Below, one piece after another: positions 63,372 to 64,000 of a stretch of DNA of 64,000 bases. The stretch is from contig NZ_AP025466.1 of NCBI RefSeq assembly GCF_024347355.1, positions 1,550,001-1,614,000 on the forward strand. The letters run 5' to 3'. Both the position numbers and the translations under genes were made by a program. Positions within the stretch are counted from its first letter, which is position 1. The number at the start of each line of letters is the position of its first letter. Source of the DNA: Vibrio chagasii (GTDB lineage Bacteria; Pseudomonadota; Gammaproteobacteria; Enterobacterales; Vibrionaceae). The notes beneath the pieces are model-generated. The model was not told the origin of the DNA. It ran no database searches and saw nothing but the letters and a program-made list of their open reading frames with translations.

Positions 63372-64000
63372 TGAAAAAGAAAATCTTACCGATTCCCCTG
63401 ATTTTACTCATTCCCATTGTGATGTTGGTGGTTGTCATCGTAGCTGGGGTTTACCGCTTTAGCTTAAGTGATGAAGAAATCTTGGCGAAGTTCCCTTCTT
63501 CTCAGGTCAGTTACGACCCGGTTGTGGAAACTGTGTTTGACTTGAAGACAACTAACCCATGGACAATCAAAGTACCTGAAACGAATGCTTACGCTTTTAT
63601 TAATGAAGTAGATGAGCCTCAATCGCTGGCTTCTGGACGTTACGATTCAGGCGTGGAGCGCGGAGTGGTAACCGTTGATACTCAAAAGCTATTCGCTGCC
63701 AAATTGGGAGAAACTCACTTTTATGTCGCGCCAATGTCGGTGTCTAACCAAGGTAGCGGTGTCTTTTATTATCTAGGCTTGTTCAAGCATGACCAACAGC
63801 GCAGTCGTGTGGTGCTGGTGGATCAACTCTTCCTCGGCGATCGTGTTCAGATCCAAACTTTAGAGGTCGCTAAACAGGACGTCACTCAAGCAAAAGGTAA
63901 ACAAAACGGGGAAGGTTTTATCGGTTTTACTCAGCATTCTGCGGAACAATCTTTTGTAGAAGCCCCATCTGAAAAGGTGTTAATGAGTTTTTCTTTTGAT
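63372..64000 (+). CDS. Membrane-anchored protein, 5' part only
   Basis: An open frame of about 209 codons runs to the window end. The start MKKKILPIPLILLIPIVMLVVVIVAG is a membrane anchor or uncleaved signal; the rest is predicted periplasmic with beta-rich segments. No family recognised. Confidence 0.75.

Noticed and set aside
1..64000. CRISPR array or cas genes
   Set aside because: No regularly spaced direct repeats or Cas-like proteins were seen; the short tandem repeats at gene ends are not arrays.

Overview
The window looks like part of the second chromosome of a marine Vibrio, probably close to the Splendidus clade. The base for this is gene content and order: a complete hut haem-uptake locus (tonB1-exbB1-exbD1-hutBCD facing away from hutWXZ), pyrC, nadE, yedI, a BCCT transporter and Vibrio-type CheV and MCP genes, with moderate G+C and short AT-rich spacers. 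The genus call is inference from family knowledge; no search was run.

Region 1 (1-8.9 kb): the end of an unknown gene, an IS4/IS50-type element inserted in a terminator hairpin, a protein with a possible ADP-ribosyltransferase-like fold, then the glyoxylate shunt (aceA leftward, a LysR regulator, and malate synthase G glcB rightward). An ISL3 element with an amber-interrupted transposase sits in the T-tract of the glcB terminator.

Region 2 (9-26.6 kb): a coherent taurine/sulfonate dissimilation locus. A TRAP transporter (22-25 kb) imports the substrate. A TauX/TauY-type dehydrogenase makes sulfoacetaldehyde. Xsc converts it to acetyl phosphate and sulfite. Pta makes acetyl-CoA, and a TauE/SafE-type permease can export sulfite or a sulfonate. 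A GabD/SafD-like dehydrogenase and an IclR regulator lie beside it. The acetyl-CoA would feed the glyoxylate shunt next door. Embedded in the locus are genes not expected from the pathway: a CobS/CobT-like AAA+/VWA pair without CobN, an FRG-domain protein without its name-giving motif, a double-Cache periplasmic protein, and a small protein that resembles one segment of malate synthase G.

Region 3 (27-41 kb): mostly core genes: BCCT transporter, M14-type deacylase, yedI, pyrC, a 52-residue Pmp3/YqaE protein, a MOSC-ferredoxin-reductase fusion, nadE with a NadD-like gene, a PlsC-like acyltransferase, a secreted 20-residue-repeat protein, a nonsense-broken DUF1496 gene, a YfcZ-type protein and a TetR regulator.

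Region 4 (41-46 kb): a small accessory island between the tetR gene and hutD. It contains an intact ISL3 copy, decayed genes, a 45-bp fragment of a tRNA-Trp 3' half (a likely attachment-site scar), a YD-repeat lipoprotein and an IS256-family element with a clean 8-bp target duplication.

Region 5 (46-64 kb): the hut locus with a candidate Fur site in the divergent promoter region, a PduO-fold protein lacking the usual ATP motif, cheV, ppiC, a 278-bp MITE-like repeat, a cytoplasmic GH13 amylase, a dCache MCP, a YjiH-type membrane protein, a DUF1275 protein, a GFA-family protein and the start of a membrane-anchored protein cut by the window end. No CRISPR array, rRNA or complete tRNA was seen.
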